Source: Antedon mediterranea
Lineage: Eukaryota > Echinodermata > Crinoidea > Comatulida > Antedonidae
Reading direction: 5' to 3'
Assembly: GCF_964355755.1 (NCBI RefSeq)
Contig: NC_092670.1
Span: 5,853,001 to 5,917,000 of the forward strand
DNA length: 64,000 bases
This document shows positions 54,201-61,601 of this stretch, in pieces. The notes under the pieces were generated by a model. That model made no database searches and had not been told where the DNA came from. It was given only the letters and a program-made list of their open reading frames with translations. Both the position numbers and the translations under genes were made by a program. How positions within the stretch are numbered: the first letter of the stretch is position 1; every line of letters begins with the position of its first letter.

Positions 54201-56743
54201 CTACAATCGTTCTTCTCTTAGTTTGTGATATTAATAAACCCACACTACTACTACTACCCGCTATCATGTGTACGATGTACTCAATAACTTAAATAGTTTA
54301 GCACTTTGTCAAACTGAAATAATAAACCAATCCAACTTACCAGAAACTGATAAAACCAGTCCGTTAGGATATATAAGTCCAGTCGTCACAAGGGCGGTTC
54401 TTGTACTCAAGTCATTTAGTTGTGCTCGCTCTATCATATATGTTCCCCAGTCAGTCCAGTACAAGTATCTAACAATATATAAATATGCAGTCGCGTTAAG
54501 GTCGATAAGGAACTGTACATCATTTCTTATTTTTATTTTTTTAATTTCAATTCGCCATCGACAGTGGGGAGCCCCGCCATTTACAGATTGGAATACATAC
54601 AAAAAAACAAGACAAAAGAAAATCTACAAGACCCAATTACAAACAACTCTTAATTTTGGATTTAAATAAAGATATGAAAGACGGCGAAAAAACGTTTCCT
54701 CACTCAAGAAATAGTAATGAAAAGATATTATTTTAAGGTAATATTTTTTACATACCCATTCTCTGTGTCTATCTTAATTGCACGTGGTTCCACTAATGCT
54801 GAGTCAAATAGAATGGTTCTGTCTGTTCCATCCAGATTTATTACTTCTATTCGGTCTTCTGCAGTGCTTGTCCAATAAAGTTTATTTCCATTTCCATCAA
54901 CAACTAAACCATCCACACCTGAAATAATGATAATGTTGTATAAATTTGTTTTTTTTTTCAATCTATCTTGCAATTCAATTGCTGTGTTTGGGCACCTCAT
55001 CAAAGTTTCTGGGTTTACTTACATTATAGTACAGACGATTAAGAGCGGATATGATTCGAATCTTCAAAATTAGTAATGGTCTTTACAGAATGCAGCAAGT
55101 TGTTGATTGTAGGTGATCATTTTTATAATTTTACTGAAACTCTATAGTTCACTATGTCGGTCGGTCTGTCGTTCTGTCGGTCTGCCTGTCGGTCCGGTAT
55201 CACTATGCGTTTTAGCACGCGACTTATGGCTGTTGTCCTTGTTTTTAAACATGCACGTACGTTAACATACGACCAGAGGTCATAAATACAAGTTGTAGAA
55301 AAATAAAAGTTTGGCCTAAGACTAGAAAGGTTTTCTTTAGTTGTACATACCATTTATGTAGTAAATGTAGTAAAAGAATCTGGTTAATGAATATTGAAAG
55401 ACTCTCACCTAATCTTTCACTTCTAACACCCACAGTCAAATATTATTATTACAGTTATCGTTTTAATTCAACAAACGTTTTTGTACCCGGATTCCTCCAA
55501 ACGTCTATAGAGTATTTATAGTCTTGTTCCAAAGAAAAAAAGAACGGCCATATAAACTGGTAGGCTTGTTAAGTATCAAGCAAGTAATCAGGGGGATACT
55601 TTGGATGTTCTTAACCAAAGCTCTAATCATACAATATTCATCTATAATAGAACCAACACTTTAATCTATTAAAACCCATTGAATCTTCTATTATGGATCA
55701 AATATATTCTAAACTTATTATTAAAAAGCTATCGTTGAATTTAAAATGAAAGAGTTGTACCAAGAAATATGTTTACTTTAATTTCTTTTCTCATAAATAT
55801 TTTTTTTAATGGCTCATCTAGCTTAAAATAAATTATGTATTGCCACAAAATAAATTATATTTATACTGTATTCTATCATTATTCATGAATTTTAAAAGTT
55901 GTTCTTACTTCCAGATTCAAAAGAAACTAAAACTGTGTGTTGGTTAGTAGCAATTGAATAAGATTCAATTGAAGACGTGGCTACGTCAGACCAATATAAT
56001 GTTGAGGTTGTGGCATCAAAATCCAAAGCCACTGGTCTAGTTAGTAGATCATTTTGGACAGCAATTGTAAAATTCAAAGCTGTGTTTCCGCTGACATCTA
56101 TATTTGAAATGTATATGCCCGGAAGACCAAGGTTGGTCACAAATATAATATCTTCTGTGAAATAATAATAATTTAAATCAAATATTAAACATTATAATAT
56201 GTCAAATGAAGTCGTTTTACATGAAATTGTTTAACCCACCAATTATATCCTTTGTCTGTGGCCATTGAAGTCAGTATTGTTTACCTTATTGTTTTATAAA
56301 ATGACATTCAGCATGACACAGAAATATTAATAATATTAATTCAAACAGAAGTACCATTAACTTTTTGTTCGGTAGGCGAAATTATTTTCGTGAATGTCTA
56401 TGCGTATCTTCATCTCCGTGTATGATTGTTATGGTACGCAAAAAAACGCATCAAATCTGATCCCATGAATGTTTGATGTGTGCAAAATAAAATCGCATAA
56501 TGAACGCACCGTCATAAAACGTGTGCCGCTGTTCTAAAAGCGTCTGTTCAAATAAAGTTATTATTATTATAATGGGAAATATGTTATACTAGTTATACAG
56601 ATCCATGTTATGAACATGAATGTATTTCCTTCTACTTACGTCTTAACATTATTTTTTTAAATAACTAAAATAAATACTGTACCGTTTGCATATACAGCAA
56701 TTGATAACATTCATGTAATCTTTAAAAACAGAATGGAATTCAT
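36203..56743 (-). CDS. Gene B: propeller-D8C-VWD-EGF-mucin transmembrane protein (VWDE-like)
   Basis: Predicted coding exons: 56683-56743, 55909-56154, 54756-54918, 54341-54468, 53626-53875, 52925-52975, 52311-52550, 52019-52195, 51690-51749, 51077-51408, 50389-50475, 49675-50031, 49088-49161, 48773-48836, 48393-48647, 45103-45353, 44302-44578, 43911-44075, 43346-43720, 42978-43238, 42634-42748, 42188-42529, 40378-41889, 40210-40268, 39664-39770, 39216-39423, 38705-38915, 37908-38026, 36203-36285. Phases agree at the junctions checked and every exon after the first is open. The product is about 2000 residues: an extracellular receptor or gel-forming-like protein on a mucin stalk with one transmembrane helix. 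D8C plus VWD plus EGF is the VWDE/uromodulin-like combination; the N-terminal propeller and the mucin-transmembrane end are additions. The signal-peptide exon contains an in-frame TGA (56711-56713), so function needs proof. Confidence 0.8.
36791..37030 (+). mobile_element. tRNA-derived SINE, about 240 bp
   Basis: The head GGAGTTGGATAGCTGAGTGG contains an A box (TAGCTGAGTGG) and the B box GGTTCAATTCC follows at the right distance; GGAGTT pairs with AACTCC at the end of the head. The body contains GGCGGCGTGGAAAGGAACTA and CTGGCCACCCTACCACATAA, a conserved-looking central block, and it ends in TTTACCTTTA repeats. ATAAGTATA on both sides looks like a target duplication. Gene C at about 62376 shows the unoccupied site. 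Confidence 0.75.
37043..37842 (+). mobile_element. (TCGG)n element, long form, complete
   Basis: An 800-bp copy with TTTTTAGTCGCGTGGAAGCG at the left and GCACGCGACTTAATGGCTGT then TGGCCTTGTT at the right, and two TCGG/TCTG arrays, one near each end (37078-37125 and 37718-37793). Each array is followed by CCGGTATCACTATGC. Gene C at about 62390-62410 has the empty site, so the insertion followed the duplication. Confidence 0.8.
37908..38026 (-). CDS. Gene B cytoplasmic Ser/Pro exon
   Basis: Encodes LHRPNKSNYTSSKIVSIPSS then SPSPTSLSTDVSG and ends AISS at a GTAAGT donor. Counterpart of 13750-13871 and 62525-62631. Ser-Pro motifs could be kinase targets, but no domain is recognised. Confidence 0.8.
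38125..38432 (+). mobile_element. MITE family D, right-end copy
   Basis: Shares the interior and the right terminal GGGGGACAATACATCTTTAA with 35629-35959 but lacks the left terminal repeat. It lies in the gene B intron between the cytoplasmic exon and the transmembrane exon. Confidence 0.6.
38504..38617 (+). mobile_element. (TCGG)n element, copy 7 (short form)
   Basis: TTTAGTCGCCTGCAACGCGA, five TCGG tetramers with TTGG variants, GTAAACACTAATTTGAGCAC, GCGACTGCAGCC and ATGTATATGGCCTTGTTTT. It is 114 bp and lies within a gene B intron. Confidence 0.75.
38705..38915 (-). CDS. Gene B transmembrane exon
   Basis: Juxtamembrane segment KSAIEQEKESIEAAIQMEII, acidic EEKEPVDDKS, and the helix VFILIGVCCFTVIILFGFAF ending GVYKW. 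Donor GTGTGT. Paralogous exons are 14134-14350 and 62845-63052. Confidence 0.9.
39216..40268 (-). CDS. Gene B membrane-proximal extracellular exons
   Basis: Exons 40210-40268 (DTVDNYNEAVSLTLKGHEVP), 39664-39770 (WLPTVKEVFRISVMHAMNTY then CCDWTETNT) and 39216-39423 (TTIGQIKLTDEKIANNQIDI, VGYKNYSNTC, ERQKRDSTNN). A basic RQKR-D site mirrors RRRR-D in gene A. Fold unknown; a SEA-like module is possible from position and size. Confidence 0.75.
39955..40190 (-). mobile_element. MITE family D, partial inverted copy
   Basis: GCATTGTCCCCCAAAACATA at the left is the reverse complement of the family D right end; CAGTTTTTCAGGTAAATA and AATGGCATACTC follow in inverted order. It lies in the gene B intron between 39770 and 40210. 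Confidence 0.55.
40378..41889 (-). CDS. Gene B mucin exon
   Basis: A 504-codon uninterrupted Ser/Thr-rich exon without cysteines, bounded by TTCCAG and GTAAGC. A 285-bp (95-codon) in-frame direct duplication lies at 40781-41065 and 41066-41350, with units such as TTVTEVNVP and NVMASHDFKTVGNTDASTG in both. The two units differ at only a few positions, so the duplication is young. Expected to form a rigid, O-glycosylated stalk. Confidence 0.85.
42188..42748 (-). CDS. Gene B cadherin-like and Cys-rich exons
   Basis: Exon 42634-42748 encodes NNSCNIDGHCYAAFDVNTED, CCQQC and SWLPRK; exon 42188-42529 encodes APIIYTSNPYTAIHQ, SGKFNWAP, DKCGFSATFNFSVYVC and the half-EGF CKCENGDVCAF. Both are the same length as in gene A and are very similar to it. 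Confidence 0.8.
42978..43238 (-). CDS. Gene B IPT-like exon
   Basis: Encodes SGIGVTLLQETSIVSGIFRT, EVKCPLPEP, GYLISISNDG and CQVCNASEGECYLK. It is 3 bp longer than in gene A (a Gly codon in SPGGEG). The weak GTTGTT donor is conserved. Confidence 0.75.
43346..43720 (-). CDS. Gene B EGF-like exon
   Basis: 375 bp, with CVNECSDKGECINGTCACIE then GFGGSDC and VFAVLGDGLCDIRSRPCRSA. It is almost identical to 19340-19714 (ORF offset exactly 24006 bp), suggesting recent duplication or gene conversion. Confidence 0.9.
43911..44578 (-). CDS. Gene B post-VWD exons with furin-type site
   Basis: Exon 44302-44578 encodes RYCSCEEGNIKCDHCNGL, GSDDDEETNG and RRRKREVEVNDLDDQAG; exon 43911-44075 encodes IPEFPTPNGLTEEYTTKICT and closes IEGCIVDIM. 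The RRRKR-E site is fully conserved with gene A, arguing that cleavage matters. Confidence 0.85.
44765..44855 (-). mobile_element. Degenerate tRNA-like SINE head
   Basis: On the minus strand TGGCTGTAGCGTGATGGTTA resembles an A box region and AGGTTTAAATCCTG a decayed B box (GGTTCAAATCC with C to T). No paired acceptor stem or tail was identified. It lies in an intron of gene B. Confidence 0.35.
45103..49161 (-). CDS. Gene B VWD domain exons
   Basis: Exons 49088-49161 (CSGSGDPHYRSFDGW), 48773-48836 (YYHIYGTGDFIFYEHTTLP), 48393-48647 (TCTCGVAVQVGHTHLIVDR) and 45103-45353 (VSVFMTGSWDDFENIKGLCG, NFDNKLHNDG). The GDPH and GLCGNFD motifs identify VWD. The 3-kb intron 45354-48392 holds a nested Helitron pair; the gene A counterpart is 272 bp. 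Confidence 0.9.
45920..47239 (-). mobile_element. Helitron-like family B, copy B2, nested in A6
   Basis: Minus-strand 5' end TCTATATATAAATTATGG at 47239 and 3' hairpin ending CTAG at 45920. Host sequence reads GTTTTTAA at one side and TGGCTGAAAACC at the other, against uninterrupted GTTTTTAATCGCTGAAAACC in copy A2, so it went precisely between A and T with no duplicated bases. A run of 13-14 G is at about 46370. Compared with B1 it has an extra segment of about 130 bp near 46600-46735. Confidence 0.8.
47498..47552. repeat. TA-rich palindrome
   Basis: CATGGAACTATAATATATAT and its complement TATATTATAGTTCCATG enclose a short (TA)n; it is inside Helitron copy A6 and absent from A1 and A2. Confidence 0.85.
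49675..51749 (-). CDS. Gene B exons between D8C and VWD
   Basis: Exons 51690-51749 (DSLLPCDGNLTSSTGFPPCD), 51077-51408 (ALTLVNYDNSGTLTIIQCNL, then PTFNEEPVLIFEAEEIGISA and YVRWFINETM), 50389-50475 (VQCEVSLKFTDQHVFSPRVR) and 49675-50031 (VEPNNTIEFDIGANNGIEFN). The acceptor ATAAAG at 51409 was chosen because it keeps phase 1 with the preceding exon; a second possible acceptor (TTATTAG) is nearer the DNFPTFN part. This beta-rich region corresponds to the N-terminal part of VWDE-type proteins. Confidence 0.7.
50695..50975. mobile_element. Possible GC-rich MITE
   Basis: GGTCCGGCGCC near the left and GGCCGCCGGACC near the right are in inverted orientation, and the outer words (GCTTTCACGTC, GTGAAGTGAAAGC) recall the 29371-29553 element. 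Missing from the corresponding gene A intron. Boundaries uncertain. Confidence 0.4.
51870..51977 (+). mobile_element. (TCGG)n element, copy 8 (short form)
   Basis: TTTTTAGTCGCGTGCAATGC, TCGGTCGGTCGGTTGGTCGG, AAACACTAACTTGAGCACGC and ATGTATATGGCCTTGTTTTG. In the gene B intron just after the second D8C exon. Confidence 0.75.
52019..52550 (-). CDS. Gene B D8C domain exons
   Basis: Exons 52311-52550 (EDCFATEGDPCHSELELTDW, then IDIRMPTSPPG, KCGTKYPVWING) and 52019-52195 (TYPENGDPIQNVTGCVDFNG, VCAYSMAICIKACPTEDGQY, GYCTG). Together they contain exactly eight cysteines, with the MPTSPP/CGTxxPxW block and the C-x2-A-Y-x...YFVHYL...YCT ending of D8C domains as in uromodulin and VWDE. The donor of the first exon is GTTTGT, weaker than the others. 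No counterpart is found in gene A. Confidence 0.85.
52925..52975 (-). CDS. Gene B Thr-rich linker exon
   Basis: 51 bp between TTTTTTCAG and GTAAAT, encoding DSTTEVQTETSLTTTEN. Joins in phase 1 to the propeller (IFTG) and to the D8C exon (VIAYEDC). Homologous to the gene 0 linker at 8288-8335. Confidence 0.75.
53299..53551. mobile_element. Composite inverted-repeat element with Penelope-like end and (CGAC)n remnant
   Basis: Arms GTTGATATAAAGTTTGCGGT...TTGAGT (53299-53355) and ACTCAACAGTTC...ATATCAAC (about 53490-53551) are inverted. Inside the left part, minus strand, lies CTGAGGACGATCAAAGCATA then TTGATCGAAACGTCGAG, a stem-loop often seen near the ends of Penelope-like retroelements. The stretch 53395-53472 is an inverted, cut (TCGG)n element ending AGTCGCATTGCACGCGACTA. 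Confidence 0.55.
53626..56154 (-). CDS. Gene B LRP-type YWTD beta-propeller exons
   Basis: Exons 55909-56154, 54756-54918, 54341-54468 and 53626-53875, about 262 residues in all, the size of one six-bladed LDLR class B propeller. Repeats: LYWSDVATSSIES, LYWTSTAEDRIEVINLDGT, LYWTDWGTYMIERAQLND, MYWCDAGTGQIEESNLDGT and LYWSDWTSGIYRVD, with linking YPNGLVLS and KYPFGIEIYG. The junction GLVLSVS-EGKMYWCD is restored exactly by splicing. Propellers of this type bind protein ligands in LDLR, LRP and nidogen. No EGF module follows, unlike in LRPs. No counterpart was found in gene A or gene 0. Confidence 0.9.
55128..55246 (+). mobile_element. (TCGG)n element, copy 10
   Basis: CTCTATAGTTCACTATGTCGG, a TCGG/TCTG array, CCGGTATCACTATGCGTTTT, AGCACGCGACTTATGGCTGT and CCTTGTTTTT. 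The leftmost AGTCGCG end is lost. In the propeller intron of gene B. Confidence 0.65.
56683..56743 (-). CDS. Gene B exon 1: signal-peptide exon with in-frame TGA
   Basis: Aligned codon by codon with gene 0 exon 1 (same 61 bp, same phase), it reads MNSILFLKIT, then TGA at 56711-56713, then MLSIAVYAN. The gene 0 codon at that place is TGG (Trp). A single TGG to TGA change would remove the signal peptide; starting at the next ATG leaves a leader of only about 9 residues. Sequencing error, a null allele or another first exon are all possible. The donor GTACAG is intact. Confidence 0.6.
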
Positions 56744-56854
56744 TTTGCGACCAAACGCCTGTTGATTAAGGAATATAATGTGACGGATGAACCCGTTTTC
56801 GTTCATTCAACTTTATGCACCATAGTTGTGAACGATTATTGACTGTTTATTTAT

Positions 56855-56867
56855 GTCGCCTGGCAAC
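56855..56867 (-). promoter_or_regulatory. X-box-like motif upstream of gene B
   Basis: GTCGCC-T-GGCAAC, two inverted half sites 112 bp before the ATG. Surrounding words (AACGAA.TTCCTCTTAAAA) are shared with the gene A flank, so this is the conserved proximal promoter block. Confidence 0.55.
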
Positions 56868-56994
56868 GAAATTCCTCTTAAAACCATGTCTAGTTATTTG
56901 TATAGATGGAAATAGAAAAAGGAAAAATATTATGAAGCAATATGTATACAAATAGAATAGAATAGTGCCGTACGATAACCAGAAGTTAGCCATA

Positions 56995-57107
56995 TTTAGT
57001 TGCGTGCAAACGCGACTCTACAGCTCACTATGTCGGTCGGTTGGTCGGTCGGTAAACGCTAACTCAAATTTGAGCACACGACTGCAGCCATGTATATGGC
57101 CTTGTTA
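56995..57107 (+). mobile_element. (TCGG)n element, copy 11 (short form)
   Basis: TTTAGTTGCGTGCAAACGCG, CTCACTATGTCGGTCGGTTG, AAACGCTAACTCAAATTTGA, GCACACGACTGCAGCC and ATGTATATGGCCTTGTTA. It lies upstream of gene B. Confidence 0.75.
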
Positions 57108-57399
57108 ATTTAAGACTGTATGACTACTAAAATTAAATAATTTGGCAAACTTAACGTATGTTTTTCAGAAATAAACATTGTAAATCTTAAAAGTAAAACG
57201 ACAATAAGAGATCAGCATTGGTGTTACTTTAACATTTTTAGATTGTTAATGAATAAAATATACAAAACAGCCAAATATAGGTTTGTAGAATGATAAACAA
57301 GCCGTCAACAAAAATATAAGAATGTTGTAAGTGTGCAAATACGATTTTAGCTTGTCCGTATCAATATATATCAAAGTAGGTATTCTTACTATTAATACT

Positions 57400-58262
57400 C
57401 TGTTTTTTTACGGGGATTTCCCTTTTCAGTCCAGTATGTTTGTTATTTTCTAGTACAGTACCTGCATTAACCCTTTCTAGTGATACAATTTACTATTGAA
57501 ATACTGCAAAACCTGTTTGTTATCGGTGAGACGCGAAACACTTTGACACACAATAGGTATTGTAATATAGATAATGGGAACTAGCGACAAACACAAACAA
57601 CCGGTGACTGGGTTACTTTTCACCATGGTAGTAGTAAATAAAGAAAACATTCCTACAGTCAGAGGAAAAATGAAAACAGTTGTCCTGCTTTCTGGGATTT
57701 TTATCAGATAATATATATTGTTTGACAACTCTTTTCATTTAACTGTCTACCCGAACCTGATTGTCATGACCAATTTATATAAATAGGTATCATTGTCGTC
57801 GTCAAAGCAAACTCTGATTAGAGTATGGCTTCTCTAAAAGTATTCTGAAACCACCTCCTGCCTGCTGTCATCCTACTTGCTTGCTCCATATAACACATCT
57901 GTTATAGATATAGATTATATAAAATCGGCCCAATAATTGTATTACTATTTGTGATATATTTTATTTGAAAAAGGTAGCCGATTCTCGGTAAATGTATTTT
58001 TTTCCGAAGTATTATAGGAATATTTGGTAGTACAACATCACGTGTGATTCACATGTATCTAGTAGTAACCTTACACTTAAACTAACCTTACATGATACAG
58101 GGACAACATGTGATACGAATGAGATGCTGTATTACCGAATAATCCTATGATACTTCGGAAATAGATAGTAATGTGGAGATACAGCACTGGGAATAGTTAT
58201 GAGATAACATTGTTTAGCTTCTTTATATTTCAGTTGATCCTCAGTTGTGAACGTCCTATAAA
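57400..58262. other. Gene B 5' flank with blocks shared with gene A
   Basis: Blocks such as TTCCCTTTTCAG, AAACCTGTTTGTTATCGGTG and GTTGTGAACGTCCTATA recur in the gene A flank at 29115-29575. No exon is evident. A remote enhancer or just residual duplicate sequence. Confidence 0.5.
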
Positions 58263-58459
58263 TTGAATGTAGTATTAATCGTATTGAACAAATGTATTGA
58301 CCAAAAATCGTTTCAGTGTTTGGTTACTATATGCGTAGTAAAGATAACAGAACCAGGAGACTGGGCTTCACGACCCCCGGATATTGTACGATTTAACAAA
58401 CTAAATTTCTATTAATGTATCAGTACGCTAATATATGAATACTAGTCTTTCAAAGCAAT

Positions 58460-59960
58460 GATATATATATATATATATATAAACTTTATTTAGACACGAG
58501 ACTGATGTGCAGTACAACTCGTTCAGTCAATATTGATAGTTTTTACACAAGTTCGTGATACTGTATTACAAAAAAAAATCAACACCATATAAATACGAGA
58601 GAAACAAAAAAAATTGAAATTGAAAAGAAACAAAATTACAGCAGAATCCCCTTCATCTGACACCTCTATTTAGAGTACACCATACCGGTACTTCCCGTGT
58701 AAACGGAAACCCTTATCGAAGTGTATAATTTATGGGGATTCTACTGTAATACATAATAAATCTTTTTGATTTCATTTACCTTAAAATAATAGTGATAAAA
58801 CACACATTTTACATAGTATTTAGCCATTTTAAAAGTTGGATGTACACCATCGTAGATTACCATACCATTATGTTTTACAATGCATTTTTCAGATACGTTT
58901 TAAACAACTTAACTGAATTTGGAAGGGTATCAACATTGAGACTATTCCATATAATTGCTCCACGATAAGACAGACTTCGTTTTTTAAAATCGGTTTTTGG
59001 CTTCGGGATGAATAGATGTGTATCACTGTGCCTTAGATTATAATTTTTTATCATTGAATGTAAATACATTATTTAGGTAAGGTTGGGCATTATCTGTCAA
59101 AACCTTATATATAACCATACAACATTCATATCTATCTTGATAAAATAAAGGAGACCAATTAATTTGTCTTAGTGCCTCACTACTATAGGTGTGTCCCATG
59201 TTAGACCACACACGATTCGAGCTGTTCTGTTTTGGATAGTTTGAAGTTCTTTTCATTAGAGTTTGACCAATATTTCCCCAAATTATGTTACAATAGCTCA
59301 AGTAAGGTATTACAATAGAGTTTGCAATATTTTTTAATATGTTTTGTGGAAAATAATAGCTACATCGTCTGAGCACACCCAATCCATTTAGAGCTTTACC
59401 TCGAATGTATTCAATCTGATTTTTCCATGATAAATGTTCGTCTATTATGATACCGAGATGTTTGCAATATCGAACGCGTGGTACAACATCGTTATCTATA
59501 TTAACTGATCTATTTTTTTCTTTGGTGGTTGCCAATCGGTTTGTCGATCCGATCAACATGAACTCGGATTTAGAGACATTTAGACTCAATTTATTATTTT
59601 TTTCTTCATTTATACTTTGGTATATTTCATTTTCATTTTTTGAAGAACAATAAATTATAGTATCGTCAGCATACATACTTATTTTACATTTGTTTGCAAC
59701 TTTTGATAGGTCATAGAGGAAAGCAAGTGGGCCCACGATTGACCCCTGAGCACTCCACATTGGATGTGTGTATAGTCAGACAATGTATTATTTACATTTG
59801 TGAATTGCTTTCGCTCAGACAGATAGCTCTCGAACCACTTTAAAACATATTTACTTAAACCATAAAGTCTCAATTTGCTTAATAGTATGTTATGGTTTAC
59901 CGTATCAAAGGCCTTTTTAAAATAAAGATACAAAGACTGGTCAGTGAAGAAAGAGAGCAA
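58460..59960 (-). mobile_element. 5'-truncated LINE with reverse transcriptase
   Basis: Minus-strand frames carry KKAFDTVNHNILLSKLRLYG, then the frame-shifted QGSIVGPLAFLYDLSKV, the catalytic YADDTIIYC, the HLGIIIDEHLSWKNQI block and the C-terminal NLRHSDTHLF...YRGAIIWNSL. At least two frameshifts break it and there is no endonuclease, so it is dead. The 3' end runs through AATAAAGTTTATATATATAT (58460-58497 on plus), as in CR1/L2-like elements ending in short repeats. It sits between genes C and B. Confidence 0.85.
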
Positions 59961-61601
59961 AACGATGAAAACATCTAGTGGTTGTTATTGATGAATCTTT
60001 TGTGGGATAAACAAATAAATAATGTTAAAAAAGTAAAGTATTGCCAGGCTTGTACTACTTCACTACTAAATCTTCAAATCTGGTTCCAAAACATGTATCT
60101 TGCTTAATGCATAAAAAGTCTCCACAGTTTAACTAGTGTAATATTGTGTGGGGCACATCAAATAAAATACTAATAAACTACAAATGCTACAAAACAGAGC
60201 AGCCAAAATTGTATTTTATAATTCCTAGGTACATCGATTCTCCGTTATTAATTATTGATAATAATTAATGAGCTCTAATGCATGTTCAGCTTTATGTAAA
60301 CAGTTTGAGAATTGTTGACATGTGATTGATTGCGTTCGGAAACTTCTTGTGCGGGACTGTCCTACCTCGCGTCAAAATTAGGAACACTGCCTTTTTTTAA
60401 TGGCCTAGCTTTCCGGCCTAGCATTCGTCAGTGATTTACGATGGATACATTGAATAAAAGTATATATGTATAAAACAAATAACATAATGTTTACGTTCAA
60501 CCAATACAGAAGAATGTAATGTAATGAAAAATGTTTCTTTTTTATTTTACGCTCAACCGATCAGCATAAATTTTTTCATATATTTTTTTAATATTTTTAA
60601 ATACCTGGAATGAACCATATATAATAATCGAATTATTGCAAAATTAAGACTTCGGTTTTTGCAGTTGGAAGTTGAAAAACAATAGATTCATATCATAAAT
60701 TGTGTTTTTTTTCCATATTATGTAAGTTTTATTTGTTTTTATACAAAAAAGTAAAAGAATCTTACTGACTTAACCGAATAAAGAATAAATGTTAAAAAAT
60801 AAATTAACTTAATTTAAAAAAAAAAGACCTCTACCAATTGTTTTTTTTTATTTAACAAAAACCTTTCACCAATTTCATTAAAATATAACTCTTAATATAA
60901 GGTTGAATACCTTTTCTGTTGGACGGAATACACATTTAATTATAACAGATCTTTAAACGATCACACACAGTTCACAGAGCACAAATATATATTTTATGTA
61001 ATTATTTTATAGCAATTATCTCAATATAAAAATTGTGATTTTTTAAAATTATATAAGTTTAATTTTGTCAGGTAACTATTTGTAATTAAAACATTTATTG
61101 GTTTTTTTTTAATCTTTAAATTCAGGAAACTTAAAGTTAAGCTTGTTTGATTTCTTATTTTATAGCATTTCGAAGAAGTCCTGTAGCATTGTACATATAC
61201 GGCGTCTTATAATAAACAATATTCATTTCAAACCAAGAGCTACCGTATCCTTTAACTATACAAACAAAAAATACCTCCGCCCGCTTTTTTTTATTTAACA
61301 CGTTAAGTATAATACTTCCCTTCCTTAATATTAGTGAACGACTATTTATTGTTCAAAAACAGTACATTTATACGTATAAAAAAAAACCTTCACCTGTTTC
61401 CAAAAAAGTATAACACTTATAATACGGTTGAATCATGGAGGTATAAATCTAATATAAATTATACCTCCCTGGTTGAATACTTGGAATACTTATCTTGGAC
61501 GGAATATAAAAGATATGTAAACGACACATACTGTTCAGAGTACAATGTTCGTTAAATCAAAAAGTTAATAATAAAAACTGCTTAATGTTATCGCAATTAA
61601 T
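59961..61601. other. Spacer between LINE and gene C
   Basis: AT-rich with no coding exon recognised. It contains a small inverted repeat, GGAGGTATAA...TTATACCTCC, at 61437-61467. Confidence 0.4.

Noticed and set aside
57477-57728. Hydrophobic 83-residue minus-strand frame upstream of gene B as an alternative signal exon
   Set aside because: The matching gene A flank (29090-29310) does not keep the frame, and no phase-1 donor joins it to the propeller.
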